Below, piece after piece: positions 34,645-46,130 of a DNA stretch of 64,000 nucleotides (its first letter is position 1; each line of letters starts with the position of its first letter). The DNA comes from Desmodus rotundus (Eukaryota; Chordata; Mammalia; Chiroptera; Phyllostomidae). The position numbers were made by a program, and so were the translations under genes. The notes under the pieces were generated by a model, which saw nothing but the letters and a program-made list of their open reading frames with translations, ran no database searches and was not told the DNA's origin. The DNA is taken from positions 16,901,680 to 16,965,679 of the forward strand of contig NC_071391.1 of assembly GCF_022682495.2 (NCBI RefSeq). The letters are read 5' to 3'.

Positions 34645-37533
34645 ACTTTCAGTCAAGATGGCAGCATAGGCAGACATGGCCCGCCTCTTCACACAACCAC
34701 ATCAAAATTACAACTAAAATAGAACAACCATCACTCAGAACCCTCAGAAATCAAGTTAAATGAAAGTCTGACAACTATGCAATTAAAGAAATCACATCCA
34801 TCCAGACCGGTAGGAGGGATGCAGAAGCAGAATGGGCTGGTCCCTTGTCCACATGTGGTGGATAAAAATTCGGGAGGGATGTCTTGGGAGCCAGAAGTCC
34901 CAGTCCCATACCAGGACCCCCAGCCCAGGGCACCAGTGCCAGGAAGATAAGTCCCACAACTTCTGGCTGCAAAAACCAGCAGGGAATGAATCAGTAAAAG
35001 AAAACTACTGGAGCCCCAAGCAGTTTCTTTTTAAAAACCCACCCATGGACTCAACTGCTCAGACTCACTCCCTCTGAGCTCCAGCATAGGAGGTAGCTAC
35101 TTGGTATACGGGGAGAAACTGAAGTGTCTAGCATCAGGGGGAGAAGAGGCCACTGTCCCTTTTCTAAAAATCCCCCCACAGAGCTGGCAAACTGGTGCAA
35201 TATCTGAGACTCCATCAACCTGGCTAACACTGTTTGACCTGCCTTGGAGATCCCTAGAGACTCTGCCTCACCCAACTTACCAGCCCACCCAAGCTGCTTT
35301 TCCACATGAATGGCTGGTCTTGGTTCATGCTTCACAGCTTCCTAAAGTCTCTCAAACCAGCAACAGCTGGCCTCAGTGAGCCCTAGGTCTGTACACTAGC
35401 AGTAGCCAGCCTAGATTCACAGCTTGGCCTGCCTGGGAATCTTCAAGCCCAGCACAAGTAGCAGCTATCTCAGATTGCTTTATAACACAGGCAGGGTGGC
35501 CCCAGGCAAAACACAGGTGGGGGTTGACCTTGGCCTATACCATCCAGGAAACCCCAGGGCCAGCACACTCAGTGGATAGCTACAGACCATGTTGAGCACC
35601 ACCACACTGCCCCAGCACAGCTGATGCTTCACAGAGGGTGGAGGTGGGTGGTAAGTGGTCACAGTCCGATCTTGCAGCTGACTGGCCTGGGTAAATCCCT
35701 CCCATTGATCTGCCAGTGGCAATCAAAGCTCAACTACAAGAGGAGGGTATACTCAGCTCACATGAAGAGCGCACTTCAAGTACCCAGCTTGTGTGCCACT
35801 GAACCCTACAGGACACCTACTACATTAGGCCGCACTGTAAAGGCACAGTGTCAAAACAGCTCTACCTAACACATAGAAACAAACTCAGGGAGGCTGCCAA
35901 AATGAGGAGACAAAGAAACATGGCCCAAATGAAAGGACAGATTAAAACTCCAGAAAAAAGCTAAACAAAATGGAGATAAGCAATCTCTCAGATGCAGAGT
36001 TCAAAACACTTGTTATAAGGATGCTCAAGGAACTTAGCAAAGACCTTAAGAGCATAAAAAAGATCCAGTCAGAAACAGCAGACACACTAATTGAAATAAA
36101 GAACAATTTACAAGGAAACAACAGTAGAGTGGAAGAAGTCAAGGATCAACTCAATGATTTGGAACATAAGGAGGCAAAAAATAACCAATCAGAACAACAA
36201 GAAGAAAAGAGACTCCAAAAAACCAAGGATAGTATAAGAACCCTGTGGGACAACTTTAAGCAATTCAACATTCACTTCCATAGGGATGCCGGAAGAAGAG
36301 AAAGAACAAGAAATTGGAAATCTATATGAAAAAATAATGAAAGAATACTTCTGTAATTTGGTGAAGGAGATAGTCATATAAGTCCAGGAGGCACAGAGAG
36401 TCTCAAACAAGATGGACTCAAAGAGGCCCATCCCAAGATATGCCATAATTGAATGGCAAGAAATGCCAACTCTTAAAGAGTTGGGAGAGGAAATGTGGGA
36501 GAATGGGTGAGAGGTGAGGGTATTAAGAAGTACCAGTAGGTATTTACAGAATAGCCATGGGGATGTAAAGTAGAGTATAGGAAAGGGAGTAGCCAAAGCA
36601 CTTATAGGCATGACCCATGGACATGAACAAGGGTTGGGGGATTGCCCGAGGGAGTTGGGAGTGCTGAGTGGAGGTGAGCAAAGGGGAAAAATTTTGGACA
36701 ACTATAATAGCATAATCAATAAAATATAATTTAAAATATAATGAAAGAAAACTTCCCTAATTTGATGAAGGAGATAGGCAAGTCCAGAAAGCACAGAGTC
36801 CCAAACAAGATGGATGCAAAGAGGCCCACTCTAAGACACATCGTAATAAAAATGCCAAAGTTTAAAGATAAAGATACAATCTGAAGAACATCAAGAGAAA
36901 AGCAGTTAGTTACCTACAGGGAAGTTCCCATAATGCTGTCAGCAGATTTCTCAAAACAAACTTTGCAGGCTAGAAGTGACTGGCAAAAAATATTAAAAGT
37001 CATGAAAATCAGGGACCCACAGCCAAGATTGCTCTATCCAGCAAAGCTATCATTTAGAATCAGAAGGCAGATAAAGAGCTTCCCAGACAAGAAAAAACCA
37101 AAGGAGTTCATCATCAGCACACTATTATTATATGAAATGTTAAAGGGACTTAAGAAAACGAAGATCAAAACTATGAACAATAAAATGATAATAAATGCAT
37201 ATCTATCAACAATTGAATCTAAGAAACAAACTAAGCAAACAAGAACAGAGATGAATCATAGATACAGAGAGCATTTTGCTAATTGCCAGGTGGGGGACAT
37301 GTGCGGGAATAGTTGAGAGGTGAGGGGATTAAGAAGTATAAAATAGGCAGTTACAGAATAGCCATGGGGATATAAAGTACAGTATAGAAAATATAGTAGT
37401 CAAAGAACTTACACATATGACCATGGACATAAACAATAGTGTGGGAATGGCCTGAGGGAGTAGGGGTGCTGGGTGGAGGGAGGGCAAAGGGGGAAAATCG
37501 GGAAAACTGTAATAGCATAATCAATAAAATAAA
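34645..37533 (+). mobile_element. L1-derived half-element (ORF1 only) with doubled 3' half
   Basis: The element begins with an L1 5' UTR ('agtcaagatggcagcatagg'), reads through a 1.3-kb leader to ORF1 at 35970, and ends with a bat-type L1 3' UTR and 'aatagcataatcaataaaat'. No ORF2 (reverse transcriptase) is present, as in HAL1-type half-LINEs, so it must have moved using another L1's enzymes. It is odd inside. ORF1 middle sequence from about 36331 joins directly to a 3' UTR (about 36480-36729). ORF1 then restarts at about 36733 and runs on to a second 3' UTR (about 37284-37533). The two 3' UTRs are only about 80-85% alike by eye, yet the outer target duplication is perfect. Confidence 0.88.
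35970..37316 (+). pseudogene. L1 ORF1 (RNA-binding chaperone), broken and partly duplicated
   Basis: The open part at 35970-36329 starts MEISNLSDAEFKTLVIRMLK and encodes a lysine/glutamate/glutamine-rich coiled coil to about residue 95. It then loses frame near 36290, where another frame continues with an EIGNLYEKIMKE-like reading. The C-terminal RNA-binding portion lies at 36933-37316, with SADFSKQTLQARSDWQ and then PRLLYPAKLSFR, the signature of the ORF1p C-terminal domain. Between them sits the first 3' UTR copy. The second copy lacks the start and coiled coil. In an intact L1 this protein coats the RNA as a trimer. Here it cannot be made whole. Confidence 0.87.
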
Positions 37534-37549
37534 AAGACTGCTCTTTCTC
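37534..37549. repeat. Right 16-bp target site duplication of the L1-derived insertion
   Basis: AAGACTGCTCTTTCTC follows the A-rich tail and is identical to 34629-34644. Confidence 0.93.
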
Positions 37550-37816
37550 TCTTTTTGCCCCATCAAACCCAGCAGAATCCACAAATAGCTCTAGTTCCAA
37601 AGCCCTAGCATGGAGCCAAAATACTACTGCATAGCAGCAGCAGCAAAGAGAAGAGGCAAAGACCCAACCACAACTGAAATCGCAGATATGCACACACTGG
37701 AAAGCAGACATTTGCCCATAAGACATAGATTTTCAAAAACCAGGCCACTCTTCTAGGACTTAAAGCAATTTTATATGTATGAATGTCAATGTCCTCTAAG
37801 TCAGTATTTATAAATA
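37550..37816. other. Unrecognised non-coding DNA
   Basis: Ordinary sequence between two mobile elements, with no features identified. Confidence 0.5.
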
Positions 37817-38143
37817 CAGCGACCCTTGAGCAATGTGGGGATTAGGGGTATCAACATCCCCTGTGGTTGAAAATCCACGGACAGCTTTCGACTTCCCAAA
37901 ACCTTAACTTGTCTCTCAGTGTCCATCCGGGTTTGGTTCCAGGACAGTTCTCTCTGCGGCAAACAAAATCCACGGTTGCCCGAGTCCCCTCGATGAAATG
38001 GTGCAGATCAATGCGTACCATCAGTTCTCCACACCTGCAGACAGACTCCCTACCATGGGTTGAAAAGTACAGGTATTTATTTTTAAAATCCACATAAAAG
38101 TAGGCCTGTACAGTTGAAACCCATTTTGTTTAAGGGTCAACTG
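37817..38143. mobile_element. MER2-like Tigger element with unusual interior
   Basis: The left end 'cagcgacccttgagcaatgt' and right end 'tgtttaagggtcaactg' are inverted repeats flanked by TA. The left arm matches the MER2/Tigger group ('ttaggggtatcaacatcccc'). The interior ('gtttggttccaggacag', 'caaaatccacggttgcccga') resembles a different Tigger-group family. It may be a recombinant or an intermediate subfamily. Confidence 0.7.
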
Positions 38144-40859
38144 TATATTATAAAATGTGGGCACATTTTGAGTGCAATGACTTTTTCTAACCCTGCATCT
38201 GAAAGCCTGGTTTTGTGACCACTGCAATATAGACTGTGAGTTTATCCTTTTCCTAAATCCAATTGAGTGTTCTTCAGGCCCCATCTGCAACAGGCATTGT
38301 TTGCTTCATTGCTATGCTTGTTTGCAAAGATCACAAACTGGTAGCCCAAGAGCTAAATCATCCAACTTACATTACTTTTTTTCCCTGCCCAGTATATGCT
38401 GGTATGTGTGTGTGTGTGTCTAGCTATTTAGCTGCCATCATCATCATCTATCACGTATCAATGAACATCAGTGCTTTAGAATAATGGAGATGCATTGACG
38501 CTTTGCCATTGTCCTTTTACACATTGACATTACTTGCCTGGAAGCCCTGTGGTCATGTTTGAATTTGTAACTGTAACTTTATATATTTCTTAAGTCATTT
38601 CAGTTGTACATAAACGAGCTCAGGACATGTTTATCTCTTTTATTTTCTTCATGGCACAGGTACATCCGCTCTTGAATATGACAACAAAATTCTGTGTGCT
38701 TTTCTTTTTTAGAGAACTTAATCAGATTCTCAAAGGAGTCCATTACCCGAAGAAATGTTAAAGGCTCCATAAAGATTTCTGAGTTCACATTCATTATTTT
38801 ATACCCGCCATTATTTTATAGCTAGGAGAGAAGTAAAATGTTGTAGCCAAGGTCCGCACTATAGTTTATGCTACGCTAATTAATGCCAGACTAAGGCTAG
38901 AAGGAGGTCATGTGGCTGGCAGGCAAGTACAACTTCCACTACATCGATCTGTGTTCAGATTTTTAATCAATATTTGCTTCTGTCTTGTGCACCCTACAGT
39001 TTTTGGCAACGGCTCAATAACAGAGTGATTAACCCAGTCCCAACTTCAAAAAGAAGCAAATTTAAATCATTTCTTCTCACCTCCATCAAAGTATCCATAT
39101 TGCCTGATTCTGTTCTAGATTTGTTGATCTGGGCTCATAGAATATTTTCCAATGCCAATGATCACAAACATCTTAAACACACTCTTCTAATTTTTAGGAC
39201 AAATGGTGCTAGAGTGCACTAACTGCTGGTGTCTCGCTTAGGAATGCTTTTCTTCTTCCAAGTTACTGGGGTCAGCCTAACTTTTCCATAAGTAAAAAAT
39301 ACATTTTAGAAAAGTGAGAGTGGGAGGAAAAAGGATGAGGACCGCTGTCCATTTTAGGGACCATCTGGTGCAAAACCAGATGCCATCAAATCTGTTGACG
39401 GAGAATTTTTGCTTCAAGTATAATTTTTTTTTGTCTGTAACTCTTTTCCCAAGTCCCACCTCCTTCACCTTAGATTGCATGTACATTGGATCGTTCCATG
39501 TTTCATGGTATATATTCAGGAATTGGTTCCTTTTCAACACTTTCCAATCCCCAAATGAAATAAATACTACTTCATTAAGCTGCAGTCTTTAAGGCACTGG
39601 ATAATTTTATGAGTGAGGAACTTCTTTTTAAAGCTCATCCTTCCACTTAAGAAAGTACATTCTGTTTCACAAGTCCCTCCCTTTTATTGTGTTTTCTTGA
39701 AAAGCACAGAGAATACAAAGAAGGAGATGATTTCTTGGGAAAACATAAGTTTGTCATCTATTTCCTGCTAAAATGACTTCAAAAGCCAATTGAGTCGATT
39801 TTGAAAAGCAAAGAAATATTCCTCTGTGTCTTCTCAGTCAATATTACTGGTGACTTACTACCTCTTATATTAACATTTTTTATACTTTTCTTTCTTCTCC
39901 TACCACCTGCCCTCCTGGAGGTCAAAGTCCAATCAGGCAAAAGCTATTAAGGTGGGATCCTTGACAATTCCAAAAGAATGGTGTGATTCAAGCTAATTTC
40001 ATACAATAGAAATCAGATAGACTCTAGAGTATGAAAGTAGATTGCTCCAAACTCAACCAAATAGCACCTCTTACTGCAGCGTCTTGGGCAAACGGAACGT
40101 TAACAAATTAACATGGCCTCAAACACATGCAGTCATTGATTGGCAGCTACTTTCTTTCCGTCTCTATCAGGAAGGAGACAAAAGGCAGTTTTTCATCACA
40201 GAATTAGACAACAATATACATTTACATTCTTACTCAAAGGTGTGCTTGATACCCTCATTCTTTGTAATACTCTAGTAAAAAGGGACTCTGATTATTTCAC
40301 ATAACCTCACCTTCACCCAGTATATCAACAACACAGTGTTAATCAGATCATGTGAGCAAGAAGTGTCAAGTACACTGTGGGCCTTGGGACATGTTGGATC
40401 CAGAAGGTGAGAGACAAGGGCTCTGAAGATTTGGGAGTGATGTCAGGAAATCTCATCTAAAATAAATGACAAATTATTGCTTCTCTTACCCCACGATTAG
40501 TAGGAAACATACTGTCTGGTAGTCCCTTTGGCTTCTAGAAGCAGTGTGTTTCACACCTAGAAATGTTGCTGTGGCCCTTGCAGCATGCCAAGAAGGCTTC
40601 AGTACAACCACATACCCGTTGCGTTGGACGTGCAGCTGAGACAACTTTATAGTACAAAAACCCTCAGTGGTAGCAAAATGTACTATAAATTTGTAAAAGC
40701 CCCCAAATGAGAATTATAATATAAGCTGGAGAAAATTCATGCCATCTCCAGTGGTGAATTATGCACCTTAAAAAATCAGCTCTCTGTGGAGATCCTGTTT
40801 TTCCTCCAGCATCTCATACAAATGTATGAGAGACCATCATTTCTACATTGTGCATTTTT
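38144..40859. other. Unrecognised non-coding DNA
   Basis: A long stretch without a nameable repeat or gene. There is a short (GT)n at about 38404-38418. Open frames at 38974-39222, 39314-39592 and 40042-40275 carry no recognisable domains. This is the longest stretch in the central part of the window with no clear transposon. Confidence 0.45.
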
Positions 40860-41275
40860 GGCAACCTGTAGATCAGTTGACCACTTATGCATGGTTTTAT
40901 TTCTGGACTTTCTATTCTGTTCCATCAGTCTGTGGACCTGTGTTTATGCCAGTACCACACTGTTATAATTACTGTTACTTTGTAGCGTATTTTGAAGGCA
41001 GGAAGTATGATACCTTTGGATTTATTCTTCTTTTTCAAGATTGTGTAGGCTATTTGGGTCCCTCTGTGGTTTTATATAAATTTTTGGATTGTTTTTATAT
41101 TTTTATTTAAAATATGCCATTGAAAGTTTAATAGGAATTGATTGAATTTGTCAATCACTTTACACAGTATGAACATTGTAACAATATTAAGTCTTCTAAT
41201 CTATTTACATGGATATCTGTTCAAATAGTTGTGTTTTTTTAAATTTATTTGTAAATGTTTTGTAGTTTTTAATTC
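40860..41275 (-). repeat. L1 ORF2 fragment, antisense
   Basis: 'gtgtttatgccagtaccaca', 'ggcaggaagtatgatacctt', 'tctttttcaagattgtgtag' and 'gcatggatatctgttc'-like phrases follow the reverse complement of L1 ORF2 (3' part of the reverse transcriptase ORF). It is truncated at both ends and full of frame breaks. It abuts an ERVL/MaLR-like fragment at its right end. Confidence 0.82.
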
Positions 41276-42230
41276 TACCAGCTAAGTGAGCCCACCAACA
41301 ATGGATGACAAGATGGAACTGGGCAGAGTGAGGATCAAGCAGGAGCTGAGTCAGACACAGGGAAGCTGCACACACAGTTGGCCCAGGAGCCGATGACATC
41401 CCCATTGTTCGGCTGCTGCTTCTTCAACTAAAACCCATGGCCACGTGGGGTTCCCTTTTGACCATGTGAGAGGTGGAAGAAAAATGCTGAGCCTGGCTCT
41501 CTAAAGGTAGGACTGGAATATTGTAGGAGCCAAATTTGATGGTGGTTGTGTCACGGTCCCACTTAGGAGTGGTCCTTAAAGACAGCAGAGTCAGGAACTG
41601 CTCCCAACACTCAGAGCTTCCTGAAGTGTCTCTGCCCTCTGATCTAGTTTATATAGGGAGAGAAGTGACAAAAGAAAGGATAAATATGGATACAGGAGCA
41701 GGGGCAAATGCCTTGGTTGACTGGTCAGTTGTCTGAAGGAGTAAGTTTGGAAGATCGGGGACAAGAAAAATTGGGAAAAGGCATGTGAGTATCAAGTGTG
41801 GAGACCTGTGTGTTGCGTAGTAATACTCACCAGCAAGCATCCACCATAGGAGAAGTTTTACATAGAAGTTGAGAAGTCAGAATCATTCAGCAAGTTGAAT
41901 GCAGCCTATCTGGATCATTGCCCATCCCATTGCTGGCACAATGTGCATATTAATGGGGTAAACATGGGTCCAGGAATGGAAATAATGTGGACCCCCAGTG
42001 ACCAAAGCTGATGAAGCCACCTCTACACTGAATGTCTCCCCTGCCAGAAACAGAAATCGATACTGCACCCCTGATAGGGCATCTGACTTTAAGTCACTCC
42101 TTCTGCCATAATGAGCAGTGATTTATCATTATTGGAGTAGATACATACCCTGACTGTGGGCTTACCTTGCCTCCTACCTGCTTTGCAGAGGCAAAGATTG
42201 AGAATGAAGTATCAGATAAACCCTAAGACT
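41276..42230 (+). pseudogene. Old ERVL/MaLR-type internal (pol-like) relic
   Basis: Phrases spread along this stretch, for example 'ggagacctgtgtgttgcgta', 'gcaagttgaatgcagcctat', 'cctgactgtgggcttacctt', are arranged like the protease-integrase side of an old ERVL/MaLR internal region. No open frame of useful length survives, so it is a dead relic. No LTR of its own is recognised at either side. Identification is from memory and moderate. Confidence 0.55.
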
Positions 42231-45200
42231 GTAGAAGTACCATAGGCACAAATTGGAGTCCCTTCTTTATTAATATGTGTAAGTTTCCATTACCACCAAT
42301 GCATTTTGGATCAATGAATAGATAAACTGTTTAGATTAATTTTGCTTCTGGAAAAACCGTAGAAGGAAAAATTTTCCCCTTTTCATCCATCTATCCCTTC
42401 TTACATGCATTTCTTCACTGACTCCTTTACTGCTGTCGCCCTGGTATAGCAAATTATCATCTTCCCTGGATCAGCAGACTGGTTCTCCAGGCAACACCAC
42501 CTCCTTTGTCATTTTCTTTCCCCTCTCTGTGACATCCATGAATTCTCTCAGCAGCTCATCACTCGTTATAGAACATCTCTCTTCACTTCATCGCCATGAC
42601 AATGTAAACTTTATGAGCTTTGTCTATTGCGTGCCTATGTCTCCAGTTTCTGGAACATGGCAGGCGCATAACACGTACCTGCTCAAGGAACTAATGAATC
42701 CCATACTCAAATACCTTCTGTGGCTCCCTGTTACTTTTAAAATTGAAGTTGCCATTTAAATCTTTGATAATATTTATGATTACATCCTGGCAATAGATGG
42801 ACATGATAATTATAGTGAAAATGAGGATTTAATAACACTTTAAATAACTTACTACCAAAAATAAAGAAACCAATGGTAAGTGAGACACTAAGAAAATACT
42901 TTTGTATCTTTTCATTAAGTTCCATAGTTTAATTTCATGCTATCATGTAGAGTGCTTTACATTTTTTAATAAAAATATTAAATAAATTGTGTTGAACTGC
43001 TTACATATGTACAATTTCATGAAATAAGGTTTATTGTACATATAATGCAGATAAAACAAGTTTTGATGAGCAATAAAAGTTTTAATAATGAGTTTTTAAA
43101 TAATAAAAAATTACTTAATGTTCCCATAGTCACCCAGATAGTAAAAGATAGAGCTAGGGCTCAAAACGTTTTTAGTGGATCATGACTTTATTGCATGGGT
43201 CCTCATTTTCTTTATTTAGAAGATGATCAGTATGCTGAGACCTAAAGAATTAACATTTCATAGAATCTCTTGATAAAACAGAGTACTTGCTTTGGGGATG
43301 AAGGTTTCCCTCTCCCTCAAAAGATCTGAGGCAGCCTGAGAGACCCAGAGCCCCGTCTTCTCTGCAGGTATGAATGGAAGCCTGCTGTAAAAGGCTGTGC
43401 CTGTAAACTCCAGAACAAACAACACACAGTCCTCTGTCCCTCAAGCCATAGAAATGGGGAAGTGTTTGATGGAGTTCAGAAATACCCAGGAATAGTTCCG
43501 TTTTCACAAAATCCCTGCGGGTACTCAGGGACCCTTTCTTAAACCAAATTGGAGCGCCGGTTAGGAAGGAGCTGTCTCCGACCCTGGTATTTCATCTCTT
43601 CCTTACCTTTCACCTCTTCCTGCTTCTTTAATAGATCAGCTAAGAAACCTGCTGGAGCTCGAGGGGCCTGAAGAAGCCACTTCATCCTCAAACCCTACTT
43701 TGTGCCCTGCTTGATTTCTTGGAAATTGCTAATCCCAGAGAGAAGCATTTTTGACTTCCCTTTTGGCCTGGACACACCACAGGAGGCAAGAAATATTTTA
43801 ATGTGTTTTCCTCCTTTCTTCCTTCCTTTCAGCCTCTGTGACTGTCACCTGGTCCACAGATGGAGGGCTGACGCATGGCAAGGGGAGAGGAACCATCTCC
43901 GCATGTGTGCTCCTCTGACATACGGATCAGAGCAGAGAGGGGAAGGCCGCACGTCCCCTAAACTACATGTTCAAGGACACCCCTTTGCAGTGCATCTCAG
44001 AAAGCTGAGCCACCCTCCTTCAGTCTTCTGGGAGGTTGACAAAGGATTCTAAGAATAACCAGACCCCAAAAAATCAGACCACCTGTGTCAGACATGACCA
44101 TAATATCTCTATAATTTACTATATTCTTACACTTTACTTTAAAATATTTCTGTTCATTTCTATTGAAAGAAAATAGTATTTTTGCTTTAAAGTCTTGCTA
44201 GAGGATATTTATGTTGGTTTATTCACCTGTGTATAGAGTTAGAATGTGTTTTAGACTTGAGAAGGACTTTAAAGATGATTAATATCATTACTTTGTAGTC
44301 ACTATTATGTTAATAACATTATTAATATTTGTAACAGAAGGTTTTATTTAAGTAAACTCTTATTTGAATTTCAACATGAAGAAATAAACTATTGGGACCA
44401 CTTTAGTTGGACGCATAGCCAGAGTGCTCTGGCTCCTTCATTTCCCCCATCCTGCGAGGCCCCAGAAGGTGCTTTCCAAAGCTCACTTTGAGTGCTGGAG
44501 AATTTATCATAGATGAATGACACAGTTCACAAGGACATGCCACCAGCTGGTGGCACAGCTAACTCTAAAGAGAAGACTCTTGATTCTCATTTCTCTTTTG
44601 GAGGTTTCATCAATCCTTTTGGTCTAGGGGAAAGAAAAAATTGCTTAAAATGGACAATGTTGAAGAGAAAAGCAAATAAATAATTTTCCCAGTGGCTGGG
44701 CTATAAGCAATTATCTTGTGATAGAAAAGGTTTTTCCCTCATAAATAAGGATATATTAGATCACAGTGGATGTATCGTGCGGATGACAGACACTTCTCTT
44801 GCTTCAGTAACTTTGTTTCTGACTGTATGTTCCCCCTGACCCAACACGCCTTGCACCTGTCCCACAAGTCCTCTGAAATGCACTGAGATGCTTGAGCTGG
44901 GGAAGACTTCTTTGCAGCTGCCCCAACCCATGTTTCTCACACTTGTCATTTTGTGGAACAGCCAAAGGCCAAGGCACATGTAGGGGAAAGTTGGCAAATA
45001 CACAGGGAGACAGAGAAACCAGACCTTCAGGAGACAGACAAGACCTTGCTGCTGTAATTTACAATATGCCCTTCAGCACTGAGTTGGGCATCATAACCAG
45101 ATACAAGGAAATGGTCCTTTGCCTTGTGGAAGAGAAGCATAACACTAATTTCAGTTTATTTAGAAAAATATTTTTACAGCATCCTCTTTGTCTCCCTGCC

Positions 45201-45244
45201 ATCAGCATTTCTAAGTCCATATTTCTTCTGCTCAAAATCACTAC
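42231..45244. other. Unrecognised non-coding DNA, AT-rich in parts
   Basis: 42740-43110 and 44090-44390 are AT-rich. 43550-44050 is less so, and its 116-codon open frame (43702-44052) has no recognisable domain. No gene or named repeat. Confidence 0.45.
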
Positions 45245-45695
45245 ACTTTTTCCTTTTTTAAAAAAACCTAAATTCCTTCCTCTTTCTTTTCTTGTTTGCT
45301 TTCTAGTCTTTTCCTCCTTATTTTGTTATTTCTTTTCAATCATTATTTTTCAATTCTTCTTTTCCTTTCCACTTTATCCTTCCCTCTAGCTTTCAATTTC
45401 TCTCTCATCTTTCTTTGATTCTTCTATTTTCTCCAACCTTTCTTGCCTTCCCACCCTCCCTTCTTCTTTTACTCCATTTCTCCCTTTTCCTTATTTTTTC
45501 TATTTTTTTACTTTTTCCCTCCCTTCCCCTCTTTCTTATTTTCTTCCTCCCTTCCTTTTCCTATGTTTTCCTCTTGTATTTTTCCCTTTGCTCTTTCTCG
45601 TTTTATCTCCCTTCCCTTCCTATTTTTCCTTCCCACTTTTACACTTTTCCTCCACTCACCTTCACATATTCCGTCTTTACTTCCTGTCTCAGTTT
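45245..45695. repeat. Long interrupted pyrimidine (TTCC/CTTT) tract
   Basis: About 450 bp of the plus strand is nearly all C and T with scattered A. It stays open in several frames and produces Phe/Leu/Ser/Pro-rich frames (45415-45732, 45443-45898) that are low-complexity artefacts. Such homopurine-homopyrimidine tracts can adopt triplex (H-DNA) structures. Confidence 0.85.
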
Positions 45696-46130
45696 GGGTC
45701 CTCCAAAAAAAGACCCTGAGCAAGGAATTTGAATGCAAGCAGTCCATTTGGGTGGTAGTCCTAGAGAGCAGGGTGAGGGAATGGGGAAGTGAAAGTGGGC
45801 AGAACGAAATGTTCGTTGAAAGCAAGTTTCCATCATGGATGATGAGGGTTGTTCCCTCTGAGAAATGGTGCAAAAAAGCACTCAGAACCGTCCACTGAGG
45901 AGCAAAGAAATTGAGTTATCTATCCTCATCCTTGCCTTTCTCATTCATTGAGAGTCCTTCTGGACTTTAACTCTCTGGTGCTTCTGAACTGCCCATGTTT
46001 GGAGGAAAAGCACTCCCGTGCCCAAAGAGTCCCCTCAGCCTGAGAGGTACAGGAAAGCCATCAGCATGGATGGGAGCTGCCTGTGCTGACCTGCTGCACG
46101 TACCCAATTGATCAGAAATGGTATGATCAA
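45696..46130 (-). repeat. Old LTR-like interspersed repeat (uncertain)
   Basis: 'tctcagtttgggtcctccaa' and 'aagcagtccatttgggtggt' resemble the antisense 3' part of an old mammalian LTR. The match is by general order only. There is no coding capacity. Confidence 0.35.

Noticed and set aside
34775..35869. Several overlapping frames on both strands (65-94 codons)
   Set aside because: They lie in the L1 leader upstream of ORF1 and match no L1 protein.
36189..36701. Minus-strand frame of 170 codons
   Set aside because: It is antisense to the L1 ORF1 and 3' UTR; A-rich sense sequence gives few stops on the other strand.
45415..45898. Two plus-strand frames of 105 and 151 codons rich in Phe, Leu, Ser and Pro
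   Set aside because: They are translations of a pyrimidine tract; repetitive composition explains the missing stops.
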